From assembly GCF_023073315.1 (NCBI RefSeq), contig NZ_JADPJH010000033.1:819088-883087 (forward strand): a DNA stretch of 64,000 nucleotides, written 5' to 3'. Source of the stretch: Bradyrhizobium sp. 1 (GTDB lineage: Bacteria; Pseudomonadota; Alphaproteobacteria; Rhizobiales; Xanthobacteraceae). The notes beneath the pieces are model-generated. The model searched no databases and had not been told where the DNA came from. It saw nothing but the letters and a program-made list of their open reading frames with translations. The translations under genes and the position numbers were made by a program. Positions 9,063 to 17,313 of this stretch are shown in pieces (position 1 is the first letter of the stretch; every line of letters begins with the position of its first letter).

Positions 9063-9100
9063 GCGAGGCTGGGCTGGCAGCCTTCTCCAGCCAGCCTCGC
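9063..9100 (-). terminator. GC-rich hairpin after the small secreted protein gene
   Basis: Arms GCGAGGCTGG (9063-9072) and CCAGCCTCGC (9091-9100) form a perfect 10-bp stem just past the stop codon of the gene at 9110. No U-run follows, so it may stabilise the 3' end or act with Rho rather than be a classic intrinsic terminator. Confidence 0.4.
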
Positions 9101-9109
9101 CCTTGATCG

Positions 9110-9307
9110 TCAGTTCGTAGTCTTCGGCATGCAGGGCGGCTGCGTATAGGGCGCAGAGGCATACGCGCCCTCCGCCGGAGCCCTCACGCAATCCGCAGTC
9201 GCCTGCGGAGGAGCGCGCCGCGGGGCAGCGTCGCGGGCGGCGGCGGCCTGGGTTTGGTAGACGGCTGCAGCGATCAGGACGGCCGCAACAAAGGGCAATC
9301 GAGTCAT
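9110..9307 (-). CDS. Small secreted protein
   Basis: 65 aa. The N-terminal signal peptide (MTRLPFVAAVLIAAAVYQTQAAA) is followed by a short, Pro/Ala-rich mature chain with two cysteines (DCVRAP, PPCMPK) that could form one disulfide. The start was chosen at MTRLPFV because a GGAGA ribosome site lies 6-10 nt upstream. The family is unknown. It stands apart from the neighbouring regulator and cyclase genes. Confidence 0.6.
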   Translation of the reverse strand: MTRLPFVAAVLIAAAVYQTQAAAARDAAPRRAPPQATADCVRAPAEGAYASAPYTQPPCMPKTTN

Positions 9308-9421
9308 GGATTTTCTCCGCGTGACAAACGGAAGCCAAGAGGTTTCGACCTCCTGAGTGCGAGAGCGGACATTCCCCCGCGATATTTCATCACGCGTCTT
9401 CAACGAAACGCGAGCAGCCCC

Positions 9422-10729
9422 TCACCCCAGTTGAAACACGGCGACCTTCTGCTCGTAACCGCGCACCGTGACCTCGCCGAGCGCGACAGCATCCTTGCCG
9501 TCGTCGCCAAGTACCTCACGGACGGCCGCGGAGATCAGGAGTTGCGAGCCGAATTCCTTGTTGAGCGCCTCCAGCCGCGAGGCGAAGTTCACGGTGTCGC
9601 CAATCACCGTGTATTCCTTGCGGCGGGGCGAGCCGATATTACCGGCGACGACCTCGCCGAAATGGATGCCGATGCCGATCCGCAGCGGCCAGTTCGTCTC
9701 CGCATTGATGCGACCCATCGCAGTCAGCATCTCGCGGCCGGCGGCAACCGCCCGGTGCGCGGCGTCCGAGGCCTCCAGCGGCGCGCCGAACAGCGCGAGA
9801 AAACCGTCGCCCAAAAACTTGTTCACGATGCCGCCCTCGCGGTCGAGGATATCGACCAGCACGGCGAAGGCGCCGTCGAGCCGGTCGACCACCTGCTGCG
9901 GCGTGCGAGACTGCGCGCCGGCGGTGAAGCCGCGAAAATCGACGAACATCACGGCGACGCGGCGGAGGTCGCCGGCTGCGCTCGTCCCCTCCGCCATCAA
10001 CCGCTCGACCACCTGCGGCGAGACGTGCTGGCCGAACAGGTTCGTCACCCGGTCACGCGCGGTGGCGGCCGCGATGCTCGCGGCAAATTGTCGTCGCAGC
10101 CGCGCGCCGACGGAGCCGGCGAGCACGCCGCAGATCAGGATGATGGTGCTGCGCACCGCGTGAAAGTAGATCAGGGGTTCACCGGCCTCGCTGGCCGAAT
10201 TGTAATACAGCGCAACGGCCAGGAGTTCGGCTGCGGCCACAAATCCCGTGAAGGTGGACAGCCAGAAATCGAGCCGCAGCGTCGATAGAATAATGAAGAT
10301 GGAATAGGCCAGCGGCAGCACGAAGCCGAGCGCGGGCCCAGCGCCCATGCTGCGAATCTGCAGGATCAGGATGATCGTCGGCAGCGACGTTTCGATAAGG
10401 GCTCCGATATAGCGCCTGATCACCGGCAGGTCGCGATCGAGCCTGAGGTTTCGCCTGATCTGGCTGTGGACCCAGACCTCGAAGAGGATGAAGCCCGCCA
10501 GGAGAGCGTATTCGCGGACGAGGCCCTCAGTCCCGCGCCAGACCCGGTTCACGATGGCTGGGTCGATCAGGTAGGTTGCGGTGAGGAACAGGATCATGAC
10601 GCAGCCCGTCGTGATCAACGCCCTCACCCGCAACAGCTCGGTGCGCAGCACTTCCCGCGTCAGCTCGCGCTCAAAATCCTCCGACAAGGCGGCATGCTGC
10701 CGCGCCTTCCTGCTTGCAAACCGGACCAT
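9422..10729 (-). CDS. Membrane-bound class III adenylate/guanylate cyclase
   Basis: 435 aa. The N-terminal half (about 35-215) holds six hydrophobic segments. The C-terminal cyclase homology domain (about 240-435) has the metal-binding MFVDFRGFT, the second acidic site NKFLGDGFLALFG, and VIGDTVNFASRLE near the end. It would make cAMP in response to a membrane signal. The gene starts 30 nt after the stop of the ABC exporter permease on the same strand, so it may be read through from that operon. A membrane protein with a cyclic-nucleotide-binding domain is encoded at 56772. Confidence 0.88.
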   Translation of the reverse strand: MVRFASRKARQHAALSEDFERELTREVLRTELLRVRALITTGCVMILFLTATYLIDPAIVNRVWRGTEGLVREYALLAGFILFEVWVHSQIRRNLRLDRDLPVIRRYIGALIETSLPTIILILQIRSMGAGPALGFVLPLAYSIFIILSTLRLDFWLSTFTGFVAAAELLAVALYYNSASEAGEPLIYFHAVRSTIILICGVLAGSVGARLRRQFAASIAAATARDRVTNLFGQHVSPQVVERLMAEGTSAAGDLRRVAVMFVDFRGFTAGAQSRTPQQVVDRLDGAFAVLVDILDREGGIVNKFLGDGFLALFGAPLEASDAAHRAVAAGREMLTAMGRINAETNWPLRIGIGIHFGEVVAGNIGSPRRKEYTVIGDTVNFASRLEALNKEFGSQLLISAAVREVLGDDGKDAVALGEVTVRGYEQKVAVFQLG

Positions 10730-10759
10730 TCCACCCCCTCGATTCCGGGGCAGTCTGCC

Positions 10760-11920
10760 TCAATCCAGCGTGCGGCGGAAGCGCGTCACGGCGATGGTCA
10801 TGGCGAGCAGCATCAGGATGGCCAGCGCCAGCGCGTCGAAGCGCAGATTCTGCATCGTCGCGCCCTTCAGCATGATGGCGCGGACGATGCGCAAATAATG
10901 CGTCAAGGGCAGGCATTCGCCGACATATTGCGCCCAGGCCGGCATGCCTGCGAACGGGAACATGAAGCCGGACAGCAGGATGCTCGGCAGGAAGAACATC
11001 ATCGCCATCTGCATGGCCTGCAACTGGTTCTGCACCACCGTCGAGATGGTGTAGCCGATCGACAGATTGGTGGCGATGAACAGCGTCGAGAGCAGCGCCA
11101 GCAGAAACAAATTGCCGAGTATTGGCACGCCAAACAGGACCACGCCGATGCCGATGATGAGGAAGGCCTGAACGAAACCGACCAGCACGTAAGGGATGAT
11201 CTTGCCGAACATCACCTCGACCGGCTTGATCGGCATCGACAGCAGCGCTTCCATGGTGCCGCGTTCGACCTCGCGCGTGACCGAGAGCGCGGTGAAGATC
11301 AGCATCGTCATGGTCAGAATGGTGCCGACGAGGCCCGGCACGATGTTCAGGCTGGAGGACGCCGCCGGATTGTAGCGCGCATGCGCGCGGATCTCGAACG
11401 GCATTTCCGGGGGATCGCCGATATAGAGATCGTGCGCCAGCGCGGTCTGCACGACCATGCCGAGCGAGCCTAGCGCGGCGCTTGCCGCGACCGGATCAGT
11501 GGCGTCCGCCGCGACCAGCAGCGCGGGCTTGTCGCCGCGCCGCACCGCCCGCTCGAAGCCGCGGGGAATTTCGACGCCGAACAGCACCTTGCCGGATTTC
11601 AGCAGATTGTCGAAATCCTCGACGTCGTGCACCTCGTAGAGGAATCGGAAATATTTTGTATTTTCCAGCGCTTTCAGCACCGAGCGGGCGAGATCGGAAT
11701 CCTCCTGGAGCAGCACCGCGCTCGGCAGGTTGTGCGGCGTGGTGTTGATGGCATAGCCGAACAGCAGCAGCTGCATCACGGGCAGCATCACGATCATCGC
11801 GAACGAGACACGGTCGCGCTTGAGCTGGATGAACTCCTTGATCAGCATCGCATAGGAGCGCTTCCAGAAGCCGAAGCGGTCCCGGATCTCGTGCTGTGCG
11901 GGGTGCTCGACGGCGCTCAT
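10760..11920 (-). CDS. ABC-2 type exporter permease (YhhJ/YbhR-like)
   Basis: 386 aa. One N-terminal transmembrane helix (about 35-55) is followed by a large extracytoplasmic domain (about 60-190) and a block of five helices in the C-terminal half, the typical ABC2_membrane_3 layout. It overlaps the upstream ATPase gene by 4 nt (ATGA). With the HlyD-like lipoprotein and ATPase it should form a drug or toxic-compound efflux pump. Some relatives have two permeases; only one is present here. Confidence 0.87.
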   Translation of the reverse strand: MSAVEHPAQHEIRDRFGFWKRSYAMLIKEFIQLKRDRVSFAMIVMLPVMQLLLFGYAINTTPHNLPSAVLLQEDSDLARSVLKALENTKYFRFLYEVHDVEDFDNLLKSGKVLFGVEIPRGFERAVRRGDKPALLVAADATDPVAASAALGSLGMVVQTALAHDLYIGDPPEMPFEIRAHARYNPAASSSLNIVPGLVGTILTMTMLIFTALSVTREVERGTMEALLSMPIKPVEVMFGKIIPYVLVGFVQAFLIIGIGVVLFGVPILGNLFLLALLSTLFIATNLSIGYTISTVVQNQLQAMQMAMMFFLPSILLSGFMFPFAGMPAWAQYVGECLPLTHYLRIVRAIMLKGATMQNLRFDALALAILMLLAMTIAVTRFRRTLD

Positions 11921-12855
11921 TGGAAATTATCCTTGGAGCGGCTCATCAACTCGATGAACACGTCCTCCAGCGACGGCGCCGATTGATGCCAGTGCAGGCC
12001 GCTCTTGTCGCGCCACGGCGCGATGCTGGCTTCGAGCGCCGCGACGTCGCGGCCAGACACGTGCAGCGATGTGCCGAAGGGAGCCACCATGTCCACGCCG
12101 GGCTTGCCGGTGAGCGCGGGCGTAAGCTCGTTCAAGTTCTCGCCGGTTACGGTGTAGGTCGACAACGCGGATCCCGCGATCACCTCCTCCACCGTACCAT
12201 GCGTCAGCAGATGGCCGTAAGCGATATAGGCGATCTCGTGACAGCGCTCGGCCTCGTCCATGTAATGGGTCGAGACCAGCACGGTGAGCCCATCCGCCGC
12301 AAGCGCGTGGATCTCATTCCAGAAATCGCGCCGCGCCTTGGGATCGACGCCGGCCGTCGGCTCGTCCAGCAGCAGCAGCTTTGGGCTGGGCAGCGTGCAC
12401 GCGCCCAACGCCAGCCGCTGCTTCCAGCCGCCGGAGAGTTCGCCGGCGAGCTGCTCCTCGCGGCCCGAGAGGCCGAGCCGCTTGATCATGTCGCGCGCGG
12501 CACCACGCGCGTTGGCAAGGCCATACAGCCGCGCCACGAATTCGAGGTTTTCGCGGACCGAGAGATCCTGATACAGGCTGAAGCGCTGGGTCATGTAACC
12601 AACCTGGCGCTTGATCTTGTCGGCGTCGCGCAAAATGTCGTAGCCGAGACAGGTGCCCTCGCCGCTGTCGGGCGTCAGCAGACCGCAGAGAATGCGGATG
12701 GTGGTGGTCTTGCCAGAGCCGTTCGGCCCGAGGAAGCCGTAGATCGAGCCGCGCTTCACCTGCATCGACAAATCGTGCACGACCTCGCGGCCGCCGAACG
12801 ACTTGGTCAGGCCCTTGACGTCGATCGCGATGTCGTTACCGGAGGGCCCGTTCAT
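11917..12855 (-). CDS. ABC exporter ATPase
   Basis: 312 aa. Walker A is GPNGSGKTTT (about 39-48), the ABC signature is ELSGGWKQRLALG, and Walker B is LLLLDEPTAGVDP. The C-terminal 70 residues are the usual extension of drug-exporter ATPases. The start is the ATG inside an ATGA overlap with the upstream HlyD gene; the longer reading frame upstream is a shadow of HlyD. It energises the permease whose gene it overlaps by 4 nt. Confidence 0.9.
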   Translation of the reverse strand: MNGPSGNDIAIDVKGLTKSFGGREVVHDLSMQVKRGSIYGFLGPNGSGKTTTIRILCGLLTPDSGEGTCLGYDILRDADKIKRQVGYMTQRFSLYQDLSVRENLEFVARLYGLANARGAARDMIKRLGLSGREEQLAGELSGGWKQRLALGACTLPSPKLLLLDEPTAGVDPKARRDFWNEIHALAADGLTVLVSTHYMDEAERCHEIAYIAYGHLLTHGTVEEVIAGSALSTYTVTGENLNELTPALTGKPGVDMVAPFGTSLHVSGRDVAALEASIAPWRDKSGLHWHQSAPSLEDVFIELMSRSKDNFQ

Positions 12856-13640
12856 CGCTTGTCCGCCACCGGCGTTTTGGGATTGAGATAGACGTCGATC
12901 GGCTGCCCCACGCGCAAGGCATCGGGCCGCGAAGGCCGCGCCTGGATCAGATAGACCAGCTTGTTGCGCTCCTCGAGGCTGTAGATGACGGGCGGGGTGT
13001 ATTCGGCCGAGGTCGCGATGAAATAGATCTTTGCGGTGAGATCGGCCGCGCAATTGTCGCAGGCGACCCGCACCGTGTCGCCGATCGCAAGCTTGGGCAG
13101 CTCGGTCTCCGGCACGAAGAAGCGCAGCTTCATGTTGCCGGGCGGCATGATCGAGAGCACCGGCCGCTGCGCCGCCACCATCTCGCCCTCACGGAAATAG
13201 ATCTGCTGGATGGTGCCGGCCACCGGCGCAAAACCCTTGCGCCGCGCCATCCGCGTCTCCGACGTCGCCACCCGCGCTTCCGCGACGCGCAAGGCGGACA
13301 CCGCGGAATCGAGATTGGCCTGCGTGCCCGAGCCGGTCTTGTTCAGCGAGGCTGCGCGATCATAAGTCTGCTGCGCATTCGCGAGCGTCGCCTTGTTCTG
13401 GTTGAGATCGGCAAGCTGGAGATCGTCGTCGACGGAATAGAGGTGATCCCCAACCTTGACCTCGTCGCCCTCGCGGACGTTGAGCTTCGTCACCCGGCCC
13501 GCTTCGTCCGGGCTGACATAGATCATATCCGCCTCGACCCAGCCCTGGAATCCGGGATCGCGCTTCTCCTTGCAGCCGGCAAGACCGGTTGCAAGCATGG
13601 CGGCTAATGCGATTGCAAAAATCCCTTGCGACGACCTCAT
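12852..13640 (-). CDS. HlyD-type membrane fusion lipoprotein
   Basis: 262 aa. A lipoprotein signal peptide ends in LAGC (Cys23). A short beta-barrel/lipoyl half (GWVEADMIYVSPDEAGRV) and an alpha-helical hairpin (about 65-120, DLNQNKATLANAQQTYDRA) follow, then the returning lipoyl half (GTIQQIYFREGEMVAAQ). It would connect the ABC permease to the outer membrane. It overlaps the TetR gene upstream and the ATPase gene downstream by 4 nt each, so the four genes are translationally coupled. Confidence 0.88.
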   Translation of the reverse strand: MRSSQGIFAIALAAMLATGLAGCKEKRDPGFQGWVEADMIYVSPDEAGRVTKLNVREGDEVKVGDHLYSVDDDLQLADLNQNKATLANAQQTYDRAASLNKTGSGTQANLDSAVSALRVAEARVATSETRMARRKGFAPVAGTIQQIYFREGEMVAAQRPVLSIMPPGNMKLRFFVPETELPKLAIGDTVRVACDNCAADLTAKIYFIATSAEYTPPVIYSLEERNKLVYLIQARPSRPDALRVGQPIDVYLNPKTPVADKR

Positions 13641-14332
13641 GTCGTCCTCCGTTCGCCAAAAATCAAATCGAGATGGACGCGCAGCATGTCCTGCGCGTCG
13701 AGCGGCGCGTGCCGCGCAAACAGGCTCTGCCAGATCACCGCGATCATCGCCGGCGCGACCAGGATCTGCGGATAGCGCGCAAGGTCCTTCTCGCGGATCT
13801 CGCCACGCGCAACGCCGAGCTCGATCAACGCTCGCATGCCGGCGATCCCGCGCGAGACCACCTCGCGATAGTAGAAATCGGCGACGGATGGAAAGCGCGG
13901 CCCCTCCGCCACGATCAGACGCACCAGATCGCCGCGCCTGGTGCCGATCACCTCTTTCAAAAAGTTGCCGGCAAAGGCCTCGACGAGGTCGCGCACCGAC
14001 CCCGTCGGCGGCGGCAGCGCATTGAGCTTCGCCACGACCGGCACGATCACAGTGCGCACCAGTTCCTCGAACATCGATTCCTTATCCCTGAAGTGCAGGT
14101 AGATCGTGCCCTTGGCGACGCCCGCGCGCTTCGCAATGTCGTCGAGCCGCGTCGCGGCGAAGCCGCGCGCGATGAACTCCTCCATCGCAGCGTCCACGAT
14201 CGCCGCCCGGCGCTCCGCCGCGCGTGCGGCACGATTCGAGGCGGGCGCCTCTTCGCCTCCAGCTGACGCAGCACCCTTCGCATTGGCCCGAGTTGCGGAC
14301 GGCCCGGCGAGTTTGGTTGGCTTCTTGGTCAT
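13637..14332 (-). CDS. TetR family regulator of the exporter operon
   Basis: 231 aa. A Lys/Ala-rich N-terminal tail (about 1-40) precedes the TetR helix-turn-helix (about 42-85, ARGFAATRLDDIAKRAGVAKGTIYLHFRDKESMF). The C-terminal ligand domain is of the AcrR/TetR_C type. It is the first gene of the operon, and a 22-bp palindrome lies immediately upstream (14341-14362). It most likely represses itself and the exporter until the exported compound binds. Confidence 0.88.
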   Translation of the reverse strand: MTKKPTKLAGPSATRANAKGAASAGGEEAPASNRAARAAERRAAIVDAAMEEFIARGFAATRLDDIAKRAGVAKGTIYLHFRDKESMFEELVRTVIVPVVAKLNALPPPTGSVRDLVEAFAGNFLKEVIGTRRGDLVRLIVAEGPRFPSVADFYYREVVSRGIAGMRALIELGVARGEIREKDLARYPQILVAPAMIAVIWQSLFARHAPLDAQDMLRVHLDLIFGERRTT

Positions 14333-14340
14333 TTCAAATT

Positions 14341-14362
14341 TATGACTGACTGGTCAGTCATA
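14341..14362. promoter_or_regulatory. TetR operator palindrome
   Basis: Perfect 10-bp arms TATGACTGAC (14341-14350) and GTCAGTCATA (14353-14362) around a central TG. It starts 9 nt before the TetR start codon. Size and symmetry match known TetR/AcrR operators. It could also affect the divergent ArsR promoter, which lies within 70 bp. Confidence 0.75.
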
Positions 14363-14384
14363 GTCAAGCGAAACGCAGCGGGAA

Positions 14385-14424
14385 ACTAATTAGTATTGAC
14401 TAATGCATTAGCTTGCACTAATTG
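14385..14424. promoter_or_regulatory. Cluster of CTAAT palindromes, probable ArsR operator and promoter
   Basis: Two perfect palindromes, ACTAATTAGT (14385-14394) and CTAATGCATTAG (14400-14411), and a third half-site CACTAATTG (14416-14424) lie just before the ArsR start at 14432. TTGACT (14396-14401) could be a -35 box, with a weak -10 around 14419-14424. That would put the transcript start close to the ATG; no Shine-Dalgarno sequence is visible. Confidence 0.6.
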
Positions 14425-14431
14425 AATTGTC

Positions 14432-14767
14432 ATGATCGAAGTCACCCCAAATCCCATCACCATCGTGATGCGCGCCCTCGCCGATCCGACCCGCCGCGCC
14501 GTGTTCGAGCGCGTGTTCGGGAGCGAGGAGATCAGCGTCGCCGAGCTGACGCGCGGCAGCGGCGTCACCCAGGGCGCGATCTCGCAGCACCTGAAATCGC
14601 TCAAGCAGGCCGGCCTCGTCGCCGAGCGCGCCGAGGGTCGCAACGTCTATTACCGCGCCGCGCCTGAAGGCCTCGAACCGCTGGTGAGCTGGATGGACCA
14701 TTACGGCGTGTTCTGGCGTGAGCGCTTCCAGAACCTGCGTGCCCTCCTAGAGGAGATCGATCGGTGA
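14432..14767 (+). CDS. ArsR/SmtB family winged-helix regulator
   Basis: 111 aa. It has the standard winged-helix core (VMRALADPTRRAVFERV, then TRGSGVTQGAISQHLKSLKQAGLV and a wing with GRNVYYRA). It lacks the metal-binding Cys pair of ArsR/SmtB, so it is probably not a metal sensor; this subgroup is usually linked to AHSA1/SRPBCC genes, as here. It is the first gene of a three-gene operon and overlaps the next gene by 4 nt (GTGA). The promoter region carries CTAAT palindromes that suit self-repression. Confidence 0.88.
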   Translation: MIEVTPNPITIVMRALADPTRRAVFERVFGSEEISVAELTRGSGVTQGAISQHLKSLKQAGLVAERAEGRNVYYRAAPEGLEPLVSWMDHYGVFWRERFQNLRALLEEIDR

Positions 14768-15225
14768 GTGCAGCCGCCTTGAAAGCCGAAACAAAAGACA
14801 TCGTCATCGACGAGGTGCTCCCGCATGCGCCGGAGACGGTCTGGAAGGTGCTGACAAGTGCGCAACTGATCGCGCGCTGGCTGATGCAGCCGACCGGCTT
14901 TGAAGCCGTCGAAGGCAAGGACTTCACGTTCCAGACCAAACCGGGCGGCAACTGGGACGGCGTGATTCATTGCCGGGTCGTCGAAGTCGTGCCTTTCAGG
15001 CGCCTCGTCTACGCCTGGAAGGGCGGCGACGCGCGCAACACCGGCTACGGCGCGCCGCTCGATACCGTCGTGACGTGGTCCCTCACCCCGGTCGAGGCCG
15101 GCACGCGAATTCAGCTGATTCATGCGGGCTTCGTCCTGCCCAGGAACGAGTCGGCCTACACGGTCATGAGCGGCGGCTGGAAGAAGGTTGTCCGCCAGCT
15201 CGACGAAATCAGCGGCGAAGAGTGA
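14764..15225 (+). CDS. SRPBCC/AHSA1 domain protein
   Basis: 153 aa. It is a START-like fold of the Aha1-C/AHSA1 type (VLPHAPETVWKVLTSAQLIARWLMQPTGFEAVEGKDF, then the VVTWSLTPVEAGTRIQLIHAGF strand pair). Such proteins bind hydrophobic ligands; the ligand here is unknown. The GTG start overlaps the ArsR stop, so translation is coupled. ArsR-AHSA1 pairs are common in Rhizobiales. Confidence 0.85.
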   Translation: MSAAALKAETKDIVIDEVLPHAPETVWKVLTSAQLIARWLMQPTGFEAVEGKDFTFQTKPGGNWDGVIHCRVVEVVPFRRLVYAWKGGDARNTGYGAPLDTVVTWSLTPVEAGTRIQLIHAGFVLPRNESAYTVMSGGWKKVVRQLDEISGEE

Positions 15226-15237
15226 GGAGAGTATTCG

Positions 15238-15651
15238 ATGACCAAGCCTTTTACCGGCGGCTGCGCCTGCGGCGCGATCCGCTATGCGATTGCCAGTGAG
15301 CCGCTGTTCAGCAATCACTGCCAGTGCCGGGATTGCCAGCGGGAAAGCGGCAGTGGCCACGGCTCCTACATGACCTTCGCGCGCGAAGGCGTCACGGTGA
15401 CCGGCGAAGCCAAGCATTGGGACATGACCGGTGACAGCGGCAACGTGAAGACGCGCGGCTTCTGCGCGCAGTGCGGCTTGCCGGTCTATCTGACCTTCGC
15501 CGCCATGCCCGACATCTTCACCATTCGCGCAGCAAGTCTCGACGAGCCCGCCCGCTACAAGCCGCAGGTTGTGACCTACGCCGCGCGCGGACATGAGTGG
15601 GATCACCTCGACCCGAGCTTGCCGAAATTCGCAGGCATGCCGCCGGGGTGA
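15238..15651 (+). CDS. GFA/CENP-V family zinc protein
   Basis: 137 aa. Three zinc motifs of the GFA (glutathione-dependent formaldehyde-activating enzyme-like) family are present: GGCACGAIRYAI near the start, HCQCRDCQRESGSGHGS (about 27-43) and GFCAQCGLPVY (about 76-86). Most family members have no proven activity. It is the third gene of the ArsR-AHSA1 operon, 12 nt after the previous gene, and ends 4 nt from the convergent alcohol dehydrogenase. Confidence 0.85.
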   Translation: MTKPFTGGCACGAIRYAIASEPLFSNHCQCRDCQRESGSGHGSYMTFAREGVTVTGEAKHWDMTGDSGNVKTRGFCAQCGLPVYLTFAAMPDIFTIRAASLDEPARYKPQVVTYAARGHEWDHLDPSLPKFAGMPPG

Positions 15652-15655
15652 GGCG

Positions 15656-16681
15656 CTAGCCAAAATCCAGCACCATGCGGCCGTCGATCTTGCCGGCCTT
15701 CATCCGCTCGAAGACGTCGTTGATCGCCGCGAGCGGCACTTTGGTCACCTCGGCCTTCACCTTGCCGTCGGTGGCGAATGCGATGGCCTCGTCGAGATCC
15801 CTGCGGGTGCCAACGATGGAGCCGCGCACGGTGATGCGCTTGAGCACGACGTCGAAGATCGGTGTCGGGAATTCGCCCGGCGGCAAGCCGACGAGGCTGA
15901 CGGTGCCCTTGCGCCGTACCATCTTCAGCGCCTGCGCGAACGCGGCGGTCGACACGGCCGTCACCAGCACACCATGAGCCCCGCCTCCAGTTGCGGCCAG
16001 GACCTTGTCCACGGAACCGGCCGCGAGCGCGTTTACTGCGAGATCGGCGCCGGTCTCGCGGGCAAGCGCAAGCTTGTCCTCGGCGATATCGAGGGCGACG
16101 ACCTTGAGCCCCATCGCCTTGGCATATTGAATCGCGACATGGCCGAGCCCGCCGACGCCCGAGATCACGACCCACTCGCCGGGCCGCGCCTCGGTCTCCT
16201 TCAGGCCCTTGTAGGTAGTCACGCCGGCACACAGGATCGGCGCAACCGCGGCGAAATCGATCGTCGCCGGCAGCTTTGCCGCGAAAGCGGCTGAAGCAAT
16301 GACATATTCGGCAAAGCCGCCATTCACGCTGTAGCCGGTGTTGTGCTGGTGCTCGCACAGCGTCTCCCAGCCAGTCTCGCAATATTCGCAAGACATGCAG
16401 GCATCATGTAGCCAAGCGACGCCGACGGCATCGCCGACCTTCAGATTTTTCACGCCCGGCCCGAGCGCGGCAACGATGCCGGCAACCTCATGGCCGGGAA
16501 TGAAAGGCGGAACCGGCTTCACCGGCCAGTCGCCGGAGGCCGCGTGCAGATCGGTGTGACAGACGCCGCAGGCTTTCACCTTGACGAGGACCTCGCCGGG
16601 ACCGGGCTGCGGCACCGGCACGTCCTCGATCACCAGCGGCTTGCCGAACTGTCTAACGATGGCGGCTTTCATGGTCGGCAT
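15656..16681 (-). CDS. adhP: Zinc-dependent alcohol dehydrogenase, AdhP type
   Basis: 341 aa. The catalytic zinc site is GVCHTDLHAASGDW (Cys near 40) and PGHEVAGIV (His-Glu). The structural zinc lobe is CMSCEYCETGWETLC with all four cysteines. The NAD site is GVGGLGHVAIQYAKAMG. Length and motifs fit AdhP-like medium-chain alcohol dehydrogenases that oxidise ethanol and other primary alcohols. The start (MPTMKAAIV) has AGGAG 7-8 nt upstream; a second ATG lies three codons later. An inverted repeat at 16732-16753 may control it. Confidence 0.88.
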   Translation of the reverse strand: MPTMKAAIVRQFGKPLVIEDVPVPQPGPGEVLVKVKACGVCHTDLHAASGDWPVKPVPPFIPGHEVAGIVAALGPGVKNLKVGDAVGVAWLHDACMSCEYCETGWETLCEHQHNTGYSVNGGFAEYVIASAAFAAKLPATIDFAAVAPILCAGVTTYKGLKETEARPGEWVVISGVGGLGHVAIQYAKAMGLKVVALDIAEDKLALARETGADLAVNALAAGSVDKVLAATGGGAHGVLVTAVSTAAFAQALKMVRRKGTVSLVGLPPGEFPTPIFDVVLKRITVRGSIVGTRRDLDEAIAFATDGKVKAEVTKVPLAAINDVFERMKAGKIDGRMVLDFG

Positions 16682-16731
16682 GTGTCTGCTCCTTTGCATT
16701 GCAAGGACAGACTAACGACACCCGGACGGCT

Positions 16732-16753
16732 CTCCTTGATTGGAGTCAAGGAG
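16732..16753. promoter_or_regulatory. Inverted repeat upstream of adhP
   Basis: Arms CTCCTTGA (16732-16739) and TCAAGGAG (16746-16753) with a 6-nt spacer lie 51 nt upstream of the adhP start. The CTTGACTCC-type half on the minus strand resembles operators of MerR/NmlR-type regulators that control alcohol dehydrogenases, but that match is by eye only. Confidence 0.45.
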
Positions 16754-16824
16754 CCCAATGTTTGCGCAGGGAATGCATCACGACAGCGAGATGACAGCAA
16801 CTCCGCCGCAAGCGGCGACGAGCA

Positions 16825-17235
16825 TCAACTGTGAAACTTCAAGCCATCGACAATTTTGTCGATCACCTTGCGCTCGGCGCGCATCGCGATGCCGACGAGA
16901 TTGAGGTCAGTGCGCGCCACCGCCCTCACCGCCTCGCGATTGGCGGCGTCATGCGTGGTCTTGAACATGTCCTCGGTATAGACCGCCGGCTTGACGTTGC
17001 GCGTCAGCGCCCGGTCGAGCGCGCGGGACAGCGCTGCACCGTCGGCGCCGTAGATCAGGATCGGCTGGCCGATCAGCGAGAGATACTTTGTGCCGGAGGC
17101 ATCTTCATACGCCTCGCCTATGCAGTCGGGAAACGCAGCGGCGATGCCGCTGGTGAGAAAGGCCGCGACGTTGAGCTTCTGCCAGGCCTGAAGATCAGTG
17201 CGGATCACGACGGCGATCTTGGTGTCGAACTGCAT
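16825..17235 (-). CDS. DUF2000 family protein
   Basis: 136 aa. It matches DUF2000, small proteins with a peptidyl-tRNA-hydrolase-II-like fold: KIAVVIRTDLQAWQKLNVAAFL at the N-terminus, YLSLIGQPILIYGAD in the middle and a C-terminal GIAMRAERKVIDKI helix. Function unproven. It stands between adhP and a DUF4189 gene, with a Bradyrhizobium-type repeat just upstream. Confidence 0.75.
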   Translation of the reverse strand: MQFDTKIAVVIRTDLQAWQKLNVAAFLTSGIAAAFPDCIGEAYEDASGTKYLSLIGQPILIYGADGAALSRALDRALTRNVKPAVYTEDMFKTTHDAANREAVRAVARTDLNLVGIAMRAERKVIDKIVDGLKFHS

Positions 17236-17248
17236 GCAATTCCCCGAT

Positions 17249-17288
17249 TGTCATTCCTTGCGATGCTACGCATCGCCCCGGAATGACA
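17249..17288. repeat. Intergenic inverted repeat, family 1 (TGTCATTCC)
   Basis: Outer arms TGTCATTCC (17249-17257) and GGAATGACA (17280-17288) enclose a second palindrome GCGATGC-TAC-GCATCGC (17260-17276). A related copy lies at 21755-21793. The nested-palindrome form is like the small mosaic repeats scattered through Bradyrhizobium genomes. Confidence 0.7.
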
Positions 17289-17313
17289 GCAAGAGGAATC
17301 AGCGCTCGAAGGA

